Below are positions 5,451 through 10,872 of a DNA stretch of 10,872 nucleotides, piece after piece. This stretch comes from Candidatus Binatia bacterium. GTDB taxonomy: Bacteria > Desulfobacterota_B > Binatia > UBA9968. The notes beneath the pieces are model-generated. The model was not told the origin of the DNA, did not search any database, and was given only the letters and a program-made list of their open reading frames with translations. A program made the position numbers and the translations under genes. Where the stretch lies: assembly GCA_025922795.1 (NCBI GenBank), contig JAICHC010000041.1:1-10872 (forward strand), given 5' to 3'. Position 1 is the first letter of the stretch, and every line of letters begins with the position of its first letter.

Positions 5451-5704
5451 CGTTGGACGGGCACGCGATCGATCAGAAGTAGCGCAGGTCAATCAAAGTA
5501 GCGAAAGCAGATTGCCGGGGATCTCACGGAGTGGACTCGCAAAGGGTATGGTCTTCGATGTGAGAAACAGGAAGAACTCAAAGGAATGTGTGGAATCAAG
5601 GGAGCACAGGAAAGCTGCCGGGGACAGCGAGGTTTCGCCCGTCCCCAGCGACAATTAGAAGAAAATTATTGACGAACGGCTGGGCGACCGTGCGGAGCTT
5701 GACC

Positions 5705-5809
5705 CTATTGGCGTTTCGGGCACTCCCTTTCGTGCGTTTCGGCGTCTTTTTTAAAGTTAAATTTTTCTCCACAAAAACTGCACTCGAACTGTTCTTTGCG
5801 CTCTTCCAT
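5705..5809 (-). CDS. Single zinc finger microprotein (C2HC type)
   Basis: From the ATG at 5809 the product is 34 residues: a short charged lead (M-E-E-R-K-E-Q), then one finger C-S-F-C, twelve residues including two aromatics (F-N-F), H, three residues, C, and a short tail P-K-R-Q. The spacing C-x2-C-x12-H-x3-C matches a classical C2H2/C2HC finger, with the usual aromatic residues beside the metal ligands, so it should bind one zinc. The chosen start has GAGG upstream at suitable spacing. A longer form from the ATG at 5893 would add 28 residues of low similarity to anything and overlap the upstream gene by 14 bases. It lies 70 bases downstream of the 90-residue membrane protein gene, possibly in its operon. 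Function unknown; nucleic-acid or protein binding is inferred. Confidence 0.65.
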   Translation of the reverse strand: MEERKEQFECSFCGEKFNFKKDAETHERECPKRQ

Positions 5810-5879
5810 TTGAGTTACCTCGGCGAAACCCCGTGCGTCTCTGTGCGGATCGGTTCTGCTGCGCTGCGCTTCAAGCGCA

Positions 5880-6152
5880 TCACCCGCGATCATAGCGATC
5901 GTGCCCCTGGAGCTTGACCATTTTGTTGTACAGCCCGATGATTAGCCAGGTGGGTACCCACTGCGCGATGAAGTTGCCCCACTTGCCGCGCCCCACAGTT
6001 TGGAAAGCGAGGGAAGCCGCCATTGCGGCTACCGCAATACCCAAATAGGCAGACGACGGTATGGCTCCGGTGTATTCTTCGACCGTTTTGGTAAAGCGGT
6101 CCTCCGCCTGATTGTTGCCGGGATACGATTGCGATTGTGTTTGCGTTTCCAT
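5880..6152 (-). CDS. Small two-helix membrane protein, uncharacterised
   Basis: A 90-residue protein with a polar, Gln-rich N-terminus (about 1-34), a first membrane helix (about 35-53, A-Y-L-G-I-A-V-A-A-M-A-A-S-L-A-F), a short basic loop (V-G-R-G-K-W-G-N), a second helix (about 61-78, F-I-A-Q-W-V-P-T-W-L-I-I-G-L-Y) and a tail N-K-M-V-K-L-Q-G-H-D-R-Y-D-R-G. Similar small proteins occur in environmental bacteria without assigned function. The AGGAGGA at 6157-6163, four bases before the ATG, fixes the start. I see no sigma-54 site ahead of it, unlike its neighbours, and no confident sigma-70 promoter. Confidence 0.78.
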   Translation of the reverse strand: METQTQSQSYPGNNQAEDRFTKTVEEYTGAIPSSAYLGIAVAAMAASLAFQTVGRGKWGNFIAQWVPTWLIIGLYNKMVKLQGHDRYDRG

Positions 6153-6313
6153 GACTTCCTCCTGGTACTCGGTTGAGTTTCATTAGGTACGAGATAGCTT
6201 TGCTGGAGAACGGTTCAGAGCGCCTCAGGCTGGCAGAATATTTTCGGCGGGCCGTCTCCGACTTTGAAATTGCCGCACTGGCCTCCTCGCCTATGAAGCA
6301 GAGCCTTGACAAA

Positions 6314-6342
6314 GGTGCGCGGCTTTCATTAGCCCACGCACC
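6314..6342 (-). terminator. Hairpin downstream of the ferritin-like operon
   Basis: Outer stem GGTGCG (6314-6319) / CGCACC (6337-6342) and inner stem GGCT (6321-6324) / AGCC (6331-6334) enclose a 6-base loop. In minus-strand orientation it lies about 40 bases past the stop of the second ferritin-like gene and is followed by TTTGTC. The T-run is short, so it is a probable but weak terminator. Confidence 0.5.
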
Positions 6343-6382
6343 CCGTTGAGAATATAGAACGTCAGCTCTGCTCCAGTGTCGG

Positions 6383-7255
6383 CTATTTTTTCTTTTTCTT
6401 TTTTTTGCCTCCCGATGACTTCTTCGCGGCACTCCGTTCGGAGCGTTTTTTTGTCGTCCTTTGGTCTTCCTCTTCGTCAGCCGCTTCCGCATCTATCAAT
6501 CCATCCTCCCCTACCGCCTCGCTCAAAGTCATGTTCGACAAGCAGGTACGGACAACTTCCAAATGTTCCTGCTCCTCTTCATAAGCCTTGGCGCATTGCT
6601 CGGCGAGATCCGCATGGCCCAGTTGTTCGGCCAACTCTTGGAGCATCTGCCAGCCGTCGTTGTCCGCCAATTCCGCGGTCAGCGCGGCTTGCAAGCTCTG
6701 CGCGACCGTGGTGCGCGGATCGCTTACAATTTGCAATGCTCCGTGAGAGAGCACCCCGGCAACGTCGGCTGAAGGCGTTTGCACCGTGGCATCGCCTCCG
6801 AGCTCGACGATCGTCTGTTGCAGGAGTTTGAAATGCTCGAGCTCCTCATCGCAGATATGACGAAGATTTTCGACGGAAGGGGCATTTTCATCCGAGAGCG
6901 GCATGGCTTCGAGTTTTTGGATAAAGGATTCGTAAAGCCGGGTGCCTTGCCGTTCGAACGTCAGCCGCTCGCCAAGTTTGTCGAGAAGCACGGAGGTGCG
7001 ATCGGCATCGGCGGATGGCTCCTGATCCGCCGAGATTGCCTCACCGACGACCACGGGGTTCGAGCCGATCGGCAATCCTTCATCGGAATAATCCGCGCGT
7101 TCGGCCGCCATCTCGGCGCCGTCGCCTTCCGTGCTGGGTGGGCTTTTTTTCGCGCCGTCAATCAAGGCAGCGCTCATTTCCGGATTGATCATAATCCCGG
7201 TGCGATTGAAAAGAACTTCCTGTTCGTTCACATGGGTTTCTTCACGGGCCGGCAT
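6383..7255 (-). CDS. Ferritin-like domain protein with Lys-rich tail
   Basis: A 290-residue protein. Residues 1-90 are a low-complexity acidic region. A four-helix ferritin-like domain follows (about 91-242) with diiron-type motifs in order: F-E-R-Q-G-T-R-L-Y-E (100-109), E-E-L-E-H (137-141), E-L-A-D-N-D (195-200) and E-E-E-Q-E-H (226-231). The end is acidic (E-A-A-D-E-E-E-D) then strongly basic, finishing with seven Lys. Ferritin-like diiron proteins bind iron or reduce peroxides; which applies here is not visible. The basic tail suggests contact with DNA or another polyanion, by analogy with DNA-binding Dps extensions. AAGGAGG precedes the ATG and the gene lies 9 bases after the upstream ferritin-like gene, so the two form an operon. 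The Lys codons make a long A-rich run. Confidence 0.82.
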   Translation of the reverse strand: MPAREETHVNEQEVLFNRTGIMINPEMSAALIDGAKKSPPSTEGDGAEMAAERADYSDEGLPIGSNPVVVGEAISADQEPSADADRTSVLLDKLGERLTFERQGTRLYESFIQKLEAMPLSDENAPSVENLRHICDEELEHFKLLQQTIVELGGDATVQTPSADVAGVLSHGALQIVSDPRTTVAQSLQAALTAELADNDGWQMLQELAEQLGHADLAEQCAKAYEEEQEHLEVVRTCLSNMTLSEAVGEDGLIDAEAADEEEDQRTTKKRSERSAAKKSSGGKKKKKKK

Positions 7256-7264
7256 AGGTCCTCC

Positions 7265-8464
7265 TTAAGCGACTTTCTTTTGCAGCTCTTTAATATCCGC
7301 CGTCTCTTCTGCCAACTCGGTCCCCGGCTTCCATCGATAACCCGCCGCGACCGTTTCGGACGGCGAACCATTCGAGTTGAGCTGAGACCGATACAGCTGG
7401 GAAGGCGAGTCGGACTCTTCCTCATCTTTATGGATGAATTGGGTGCCGCGCGCGCGCAGATCGACTTCTTCGCTCAGTGTTTTGCGGACAAACTCGCGAT
7501 GGCTCCGGTATTCGATGGGCTCGGGCAGCGATTCGGGGAGAAACTCTGCGGGATCGCGGTTTTCGATCTTGCGGCAAGTTTCGAGCACGAAATGCAAGTG
7601 ACCGAGCTCGTAGTCGAGGAAGCGTTCCCAAATCGCTTTCACCCGTGGGTTGGTCTCATAAGTGAGACAGCTATAATAATTATAAATTTCGGTGGCCTCG
7701 TGCATTAGCCATTTTTCCATCCAGCTTTCTTCCGGATCGATAATAGACTCGTATTGCGTCACGTGCTGTTCCTCGATTGAGGCGATTTCGGCATAGAGCT
7801 GGCGCGCGATCGGATCGGCGAACATCGGGCCAATGGTCATGTAATAATCGTGGGTCTGGTGCTCACCCGCCATGATCGTGCCGGCGTTGAGCTTGCTGAT
7901 CGGCGCGGCCTTGTTGCGGTCGTAGCACTCTCGCAGATCGTCTTCCGGAGCGCGATGCTCGACGCTGGTGGGGCGGCCCGGCAAGATGTCGGTATAACTC
8001 TGCAAAATGTTGTTGGCGTCAGCGCCCATGACCCGATCCATCAGTGCGGAGAAACGATACATATGATCAAAATCTTCGAGCAGGCCGAAACGATAGACCT
8101 GCGCGAGGTAGGGATCCGGCTCGTGTTGCGCCACGCTGGCGGTAACCTCAATCGCGACTTGCTCGAAACCGATGGTCGTTTCGAGCGGCGAAAGATCGGC
8201 CGGCAGCAGCCAGTTCACCATAGTTTGTTGATGCTGCTCGATGCGCCGCACGCGCGCCAGCGCGAGCTGCAAGTCTTTGTTCATGCGCGCGCAGGCGTGT
8301 TGAAAACGCAGCGCCTCGGACTCGATGCCGTTCATCAAAATAATCCGCACCCGGGTAAACGCGTCGTCATTCAATTTGCTCGTCGGCGTGCGCACGATAT
8401 CGCGCCAGTTAAAAATTTGTTTATCCAGCGCGACGCCTTTTTCTTTCATCAGATCTAAGCTCAC
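7265..8464 (-). CDS. Ferritin-like diiron protein, double-length
   Basis: From a GTG at 8464 the product has 399 residues. The C-terminal half shows a full set of ferritin/rubrerythrin-type ligand motifs: G-E-H (about 200-202), E-E-Q-H (231-234), E-A-T-E (256-259) and E-L-G-H (286-289). The N-terminal half has similar spaced acidic and His residues (E-S-E-A at 48-51, E-Q-H-Q at 76-79, E-D-F-D-H at 130-134), suggesting two four-helix units in one chain. The last 90 residues are polar. It is likely a cytoplasmic diiron protein for iron storage or peroxide defence, acting with the ferritin-like protein encoded 9 bases downstream. The frame continues to an ATG at 8539, but AAAGGAG at 8471-8477 is spaced correctly only for the GTG, and the sigma-54 site at 8517-8532 lies inside the longer version. 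Confidence 0.83.
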   Translation of the reverse strand: MSLDLMKEKGVALDKQIFNWRDIVRTPTSKLNDDAFTRVRIILMNGIESEALRFQHACARMNKDLQLALARVRRIEQHQQTMVNWLLPADLSPLETTIGFEQVAIEVTASVAQHEPDPYLAQVYRFGLLEDFDHMYRFSALMDRVMGADANNILQSYTDILPGRPTSVEHRAPEDDLRECYDRNKAAPISKLNAGTIMAGEHQTHDYYMTIGPMFADPIARQLYAEIASIEEQHVTQYESIIDPEESWMEKWLMHEATEIYNYYSCLTYETNPRVKAIWERFLDYELGHLHFVLETCRKIENRDPAEFLPESLPEPIEYRSHREFVRKTLSEEVDLRARGTQFIHKDEEESDSPSQLYRSQLNSNGSPSETVAAGYRWKPGTELAEETADIKELQKKVA

Positions 8465-8470
8465 GATCAT

Positions 8471-8477
8471 CTCCTTT
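8471..8477 (-). promoter_or_regulatory. Ribosome binding site fixing the GTG start of the first ferritin-like gene
   Basis: AAAGGAG on the minus strand, six bases before the GTG at 8464. An in-frame ATG at 8470-8468 touches it directly and is too close to be used. Confidence 0.7.
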
Positions 8478-8516
8478 CCTGGTTTGGGACAGATTGGCGG
8501 TATGTTACACAGTTCG

Positions 8517-8532
8517 AGCAATCCGGATGCCA
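8517..8532 (-). promoter_or_regulatory. Sigma-54 (-24/-12) promoter candidate for the ferritin-like operon
   Basis: On the minus strand it reads TGGCATCCGGATTGCT, with GG and GC ten bases apart and complete TGGCA and TTGCT halves. The predicted start is near 8506, a leader of about 42 bases before the GTG at 8464, the same geometry as at csbD, glsB and the yqjD-like operon. Confidence 0.72.
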
Positions 8533-8941
8533 GAAACATTCAAGATCCATAGTCGTAAGCGCGGCGAACTCGCGCGGCCATACGTCGCCGCCGACGCGCC
8601 TCTTATATGCCTAACACCCGGCGCTAAGACTGCGGCTCTCGAGCCTGGCTCATTCAACTGGGCACCAGTCTTGTCTGCAGCGCGTTCGGCTGCGGCGCGA
8701 TCGATTCAGTCACGTGAGGTCTGCGTAAGAAAAAGTGTCCATCATCTGGGTTCGAACGAAGATCCTGTCCCACAATGAAGACATTTACGGCGAGTCGCTG
8801 CCCGGAGCCAGGCTCTGCTGGAATATTCCTTGCGACCGATGGCGTTGACAGATGATTGCGGCGCGACGCTAATTCAGAAGCGACAGCATTCGAAGATAGC
8901 CTCGCGTGGGTCCGCGAACGCCTGATGTGGAGAAAGTTCCG
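8533..8941. other. Intergenic region between the ferritin-like operon and the FRG gene
   Basis: I see no convincing gene; the plus-strand frame at 8494-8778 overlaps the promoter region and has no recognisable features. A weak sigma-54-like site, TGGAATATTCCTTGCG, lies on the plus strand at 8819-8834, facing the FRG gene 108 bases away. It keeps the GG-N10-GC spacing but departs from consensus at several positions. Confidence 0.4.
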
Positions 8942-9794
8942 ATGGCCATCGATGTAACCGGTCAGACCATTCCAAGTTGGAACTCATTCATGCAGCTTTG
9001 TAATGCTGAATTCACCGACAGGTGGCACTTCCGTGGCGTTCTCGACAACTGGGCTCTGGAGACGGCGCTTGAGCGTGCGGCGCGAGACTGGCGCATTCCG
9101 ATGAACGATCTTCCGGAGATCGAAAAAGCGCTCTTGCGTGAATTCAAGCGGGCCTATCCACCGGATGAGAGCACGTTGTCCCCTGACGACAACGATACTC
9201 TCGGATGGCTGGCGCTGATGCAGCACCATGGTGCTCCGACGCGCCTCCTCGATTGGACCTATTCGCTCTTTGTGGCGGCGTTCTTTGCGCTCGACGCTCT
9301 GTTACGTTGCCGTGACTTTGAGCGTAAGGCTGCTGTCTGGGCGCTTTCTGAACAGGCCGCTTGCGGGCGCTACGACACTCTTGCCTTCTGAGGCATTAAA
9401 GAAATGTTATGTCGAGTATACGACCACGCGCGACGGAGCGCCGTTTCGCGCTGTATTCATGGATGCCCAGCCGCCGATCACGTTCGCGCCGATCGTGAAT
9501 CTATTTCGTCTCCATGGCCGGCTGGTGTTGCAGCAAGGTGTTTTCCTTTGTCAGGGCAACATCGGCCGTCCGTTTGAAGATAATCTGCTTACGCTGCCGA
9601 GAGTTTTGGATTCTGGCAATCTCAGGAAAATCCTGCTTCCCTATGACGTTCTATCCGACGCCTTCAGAAGCCTCCGTAGCATGAACATAAGCTACGCGAC
9701 ACTCTTCCCGGGGGTGGACGGTTTTGCTCGCAGTCTTCGCCATAGAATCGACTTTCTTCGCGATGCGGAGTTTGGGAATGAAACAAAATACTAA
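8942..9794 (+). pseudogene. FRG-domain protein gene with a frameshift
   Basis: The first frame from ATG 8942 gives 149 residues, holding the name-giving W-H-F-R-G (28-32) and the family core A-L-M-Q-H-H-G-A-P-T-R-L-L-D-W-T (91-106). It ends in TGA at 9389-9391, soon after A-A-V-W-A-L-S. The rest of the domain continues in the frame one base later: L-V-L-Q-Q-G-V-F-L-C-Q-G-N-I, N-I-S-Y-A-T-L-F-P-G-V-D-G-F-A-R-S-L, ending with TAA at 9792-9794. The two pieces join somewhere in about 9345-9391 by a +1 shift, so one base appears inserted (or two lost). FRG proteins have no established biochemical activity; some lie near defence or mobile genes. A GGAG about 10 bases upstream supports the ATG at 8942 over a GTG at 8906. 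Confidence 0.85.
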
Positions 9795-9847
9795 CCCAAA
9801 GGTTTAACTCACTCGCTGTAAGCAGCCGCAGGACCCGAAATGGCGGC

Positions 9848-9875
9848 TTGACAAGTTCCAGTGGTGTCATAGAGT
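9848..9875 (+). promoter_or_regulatory. Sigma-70-type promoter candidate
   Basis: TTGACA at 9848-9853 is a perfect -35 box; TAGAGT at 9870-9875 is a fair -10 box after 16 bases. It faces the gene at 9898. The predicted start near 9882 falls within the likely ribosome binding region, which argues for caution. Confidence 0.35.
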
Positions 9876-9897
9876 ACCGGGGGAGAGGTATACAGCC

Positions 9898-10212
9898 ATG
9901 ACGCTGAGGGAACATTCGCTGATGAGTTATCGCGGCCTGAGTAACTGGCCGCCGGCGTGGACCTGGCGAGGAGTAGGGGAGGGGAACAAGCAGCCGCGCG
10001 GCGAGGTGGGGGTTCTGCGCGAGGTTTTCTTGTCTAAGATCGAGCCGTGTTCGCAGATCTATTTGATCATCGAGCATGAAACAGAAGAGTACATGGGCGC
10101 GCTGCTATTCAGTGATTCAACTTTTTGCCGGCAGGTTTACGAGCTCTTGAGCAAGCAATGCGGCTCTCGGATCGCCGATATCGGCAGGCTGGACATTGGC
10201 GAGTTCGATTAG
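9898..10212 (+). CDS. Conserved hypothetical protein, 104 residues
   Basis: A 104-residue soluble protein. It opens with M-S-Y-R-G-L-S-N-W-P-P-A-W-T-W (9-23), continues with P-R-G-E-V-G-V-L-R-E-V (33-43), an I-Y-L-I-I-E-H-E-T-E-E-Y-M-G-A-L-L-F block (54-71) and F-C-R-Q-V-Y-E-L-L (76-84). I know this pattern as a widespread small uncharacterised bacterial protein, which supports it as a real gene; no activity is known to me. The start may be 9898 or the ATG at 9922; GGGGAGAGG 11 bases before 9898 favours the first. It stands alone between the FRG gene and the CheB-type gene. Confidence 0.75.
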   Translation: MTLREHSLMSYRGLSNWPPAWTWRGVGEGNKQPRGEVGVLREVFLSKIEPCSQIYLIIEHETEEYMGALLFSDSTFCRQVYELLSKQCGSRIADIGRLDIGEFD

Positions 10213-10427
10213 AGCTTTTTCAAGCCCGATTGTTTCCCTCGCGTTCACAATGACACCGCTAGATAATTCTGCGATCGCGACACAGATTCTACAGCATGTG
10301 AGAACGTTGTGAGGCGGTTTGCTCAATACGACGGCCTTCTTCACACTCGGCATGTATCCGAATGATTGGACACTTTATCGAGCGGCCTGCGTGGCGCACT
10401 GCTGTGTTCTTTTGCCGGGCGCGAAAT

Positions 10428-10455
10428 AATTGTGAATCCACTCAGATTCACAATT
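10428..10455. repeat. Perfect inverted repeat upstream of the CheB-type gene
   Basis: Arms AATTGTGAATC (10428-10438) and GATTCACAATT (10445-10455) match over 11 bases with a 6-base centre. It lies 21 bases before the likely start of the CheB-type gene. The spacing and symmetry suit an operator for a dimeric regulator; it could also be a hairpin ending transcription from upstream, but no T-run follows. Confidence 0.55.
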
Positions 10456-10476
10456 CAGCAAAAACAATGATGGGAG

Positions 10477-10872
10477 GTGGCCATCACCACTGAAGACCGC
10501 GGGCCCTTGCCATCTACCGGCGGCGCGTTTGACATTGTAGCACTGGCGGCTTCGGCTGGCGGTCTTTATGCGCTGAGCCAGGTCCTGTCGATCCTGCCTA
10601 AAACGTTTCCCGCCGCGCTAGTGGTTGTGCAGCATCTCGACCCTAGGCACCGCAGTCTTATGGCCGATATACTCAGCCGGCGCACGGCATTGAAGGTAAA
10701 GCAGGCGCAAGAGGGCGACCCTATCGAGCCTGGAGCGGTTTACATTGCGCCGCCCAACCGGCACCTGCTGGTCAATCCTGATCGCACTCTGTCGCTGTCC
10801 CAGTCGGAGTTGGTCCATTTTGTGCGTCCCTCAGCCGATTTACTGTTCGAATCGGCGGCGGCGAGCTACAAA
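10477..10872 (+). CDS. CheB-type protein-glutamate methylesterase, N-terminal part (runs off the right edge)
   Basis: 132 codons are visible. Position 17 onward is a CheB methylesterase domain: F-D-I-V-A-L-A-A-S-A-G-G-L with the catalytic Ser at about 26, V-V-V-Q-H-L-D-P with the catalytic His at about 53, then G-A-V-Y-I-A-P-P-N-R-H-L-L and R-P-S-A-D-L-L-F-E-S-A-A. The catalytic Asp lies beyond the window. There is no receiver domain in front, so this is not classical CheB; stand-alone or CheB-CheR-PAS-kinase fusions start this way. It would hydrolyse methyl-glutamate esters on a chemoreceptor-like partner. The start is unclear: GTG at 10477 follows an in-frame TGA closely but overlaps the GGGAGG; a rare ATC at 10483 would be better spaced. 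Confidence 0.85.
   Translation, partial: MAITTEDRGPLPSTGGAFDIVALAASAGGLYALSQVLSILPKTFPAALVVVQHLDPRHRSLMADILSRRTALKVKQAQEGDPIEPGAVYIAPPNRHLLVNPDRTLSLSQSELVHFVRPSADLLFESAAASYK

Larger units (their letters stand above)
5293..5704. other. Structured intergenic region without a confident gene
   Basis: It holds the terminator at 5348-5383, the dyad at 5404-5450, and a hairpin at 5620-5646 (GGGGAC/GTCCCC outer stem, GCGA/TCGC inner stem, GGTT loop). The last lies 59 bases past the stop of the zinc finger gene and may be its 3' structure, but it has no T-run. I see no coding region in 5460-5704. Confidence 0.5.

Noticed and set aside
6779..7708. Plus-strand open frame of 309 codons
   Set aside because: It is a long shadow frame antisense to both ferritin-like genes, which have clear family motifs, ribosome binding sites and a promoter.
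8650..8657. TCATTCAA, shared with the glsB dyad, as a common activator site upstream of the ferritin-like operon
   Set aside because: The same 8-mer, extended to the full 10-base arm, also occurs inside the ferritin-like coding region near 8368, so it is not specific.
8745..8775. GGTTCGAA resembling the T-loop of a tRNA
   Set aside because: The flanking bases do not form a T-stem, and no acceptor stem or anticodon arm can be built around it.
1..10872. CRISPR array, insertion sequence or prophage
   Set aside because: No regularly spaced direct repeats, transposase, integrase or terminal repeats were seen; the holin-superfamily gene is a chromosomal YqjE-type gene by context.

Overview
The window looks like chromosomal DNA from a Gram-negative soil or environmental bacterium. 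Coding regions are moderately GC-rich. The gene content (CsbD, GlsB/YeaQ, YqjD- and YqjE-like proteins, ferritin-like proteins, a CheB-type methylesterase) and the clear -24/-12 promoters fit this and argue against an actinobacterium. Verrucomicrobia, Acidobacteria or Proteobacteria are all possible; no marker gene here settles the phylum.

Layout. 1-88 (-): N-terminus of a metallophosphoesterase. 441-644 (-): csbD-like stress protein. 1111-3282 (+): five closely spaced genes, namely a YqjD/ElaB-like (DUF883) protein, a YqjE-like (holin superfamily III) protein, a DUF3618-like protein, a single-pass membrane protein, and a YetF-type DUF421 gene interrupted by an in-frame TGA. 3344-4336 (-): glycosyltransferase-9-like protein preceded by a possible 26-residue ORF. 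4821-5072 (+): GlsB/YeaQ/YmgE membrane protein. 5149-5292 (-): possible small membrane protein. 5705-6152 (-): a 34-residue zinc finger protein and a 90-residue membrane protein. 6383-8464 (-): two-gene operon of large ferritin-like proteins. 8942-9794 (+): FRG-domain gene broken by a frameshift. 9898-10212 (+): small uncharacterised gene. 10477-10872 (+): start of a CheB-type methylesterase gene that runs off the window.

The most striking signal is regulatory. Five 16-base sites of the form TGGYAY-N5-TTGCT, a near-consensus sigma-54 (RpoN) -24/-12 promoter, occur in the window. All are intergenic and point at the nearest gene: the metallophosphoesterase, csbD, the yqjD-like operon, glsB and the ferritin-like operon. 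In a manual scan of both strands I found no other match to this pattern. Four lie so that the predicted transcript would have a 30-42 base leader containing the ribosome binding site. The window therefore appears to be a cluster of separate stress, envelope and oxidative-defence transcription units under one alternative sigma factor. No rpoN or enhancer-binding protein gene is present here.

Two genes are broken (a nonsense codon in the YetF homologue, a +1 frameshift in the FRG gene). Each could be a true mutation or a sequence error.
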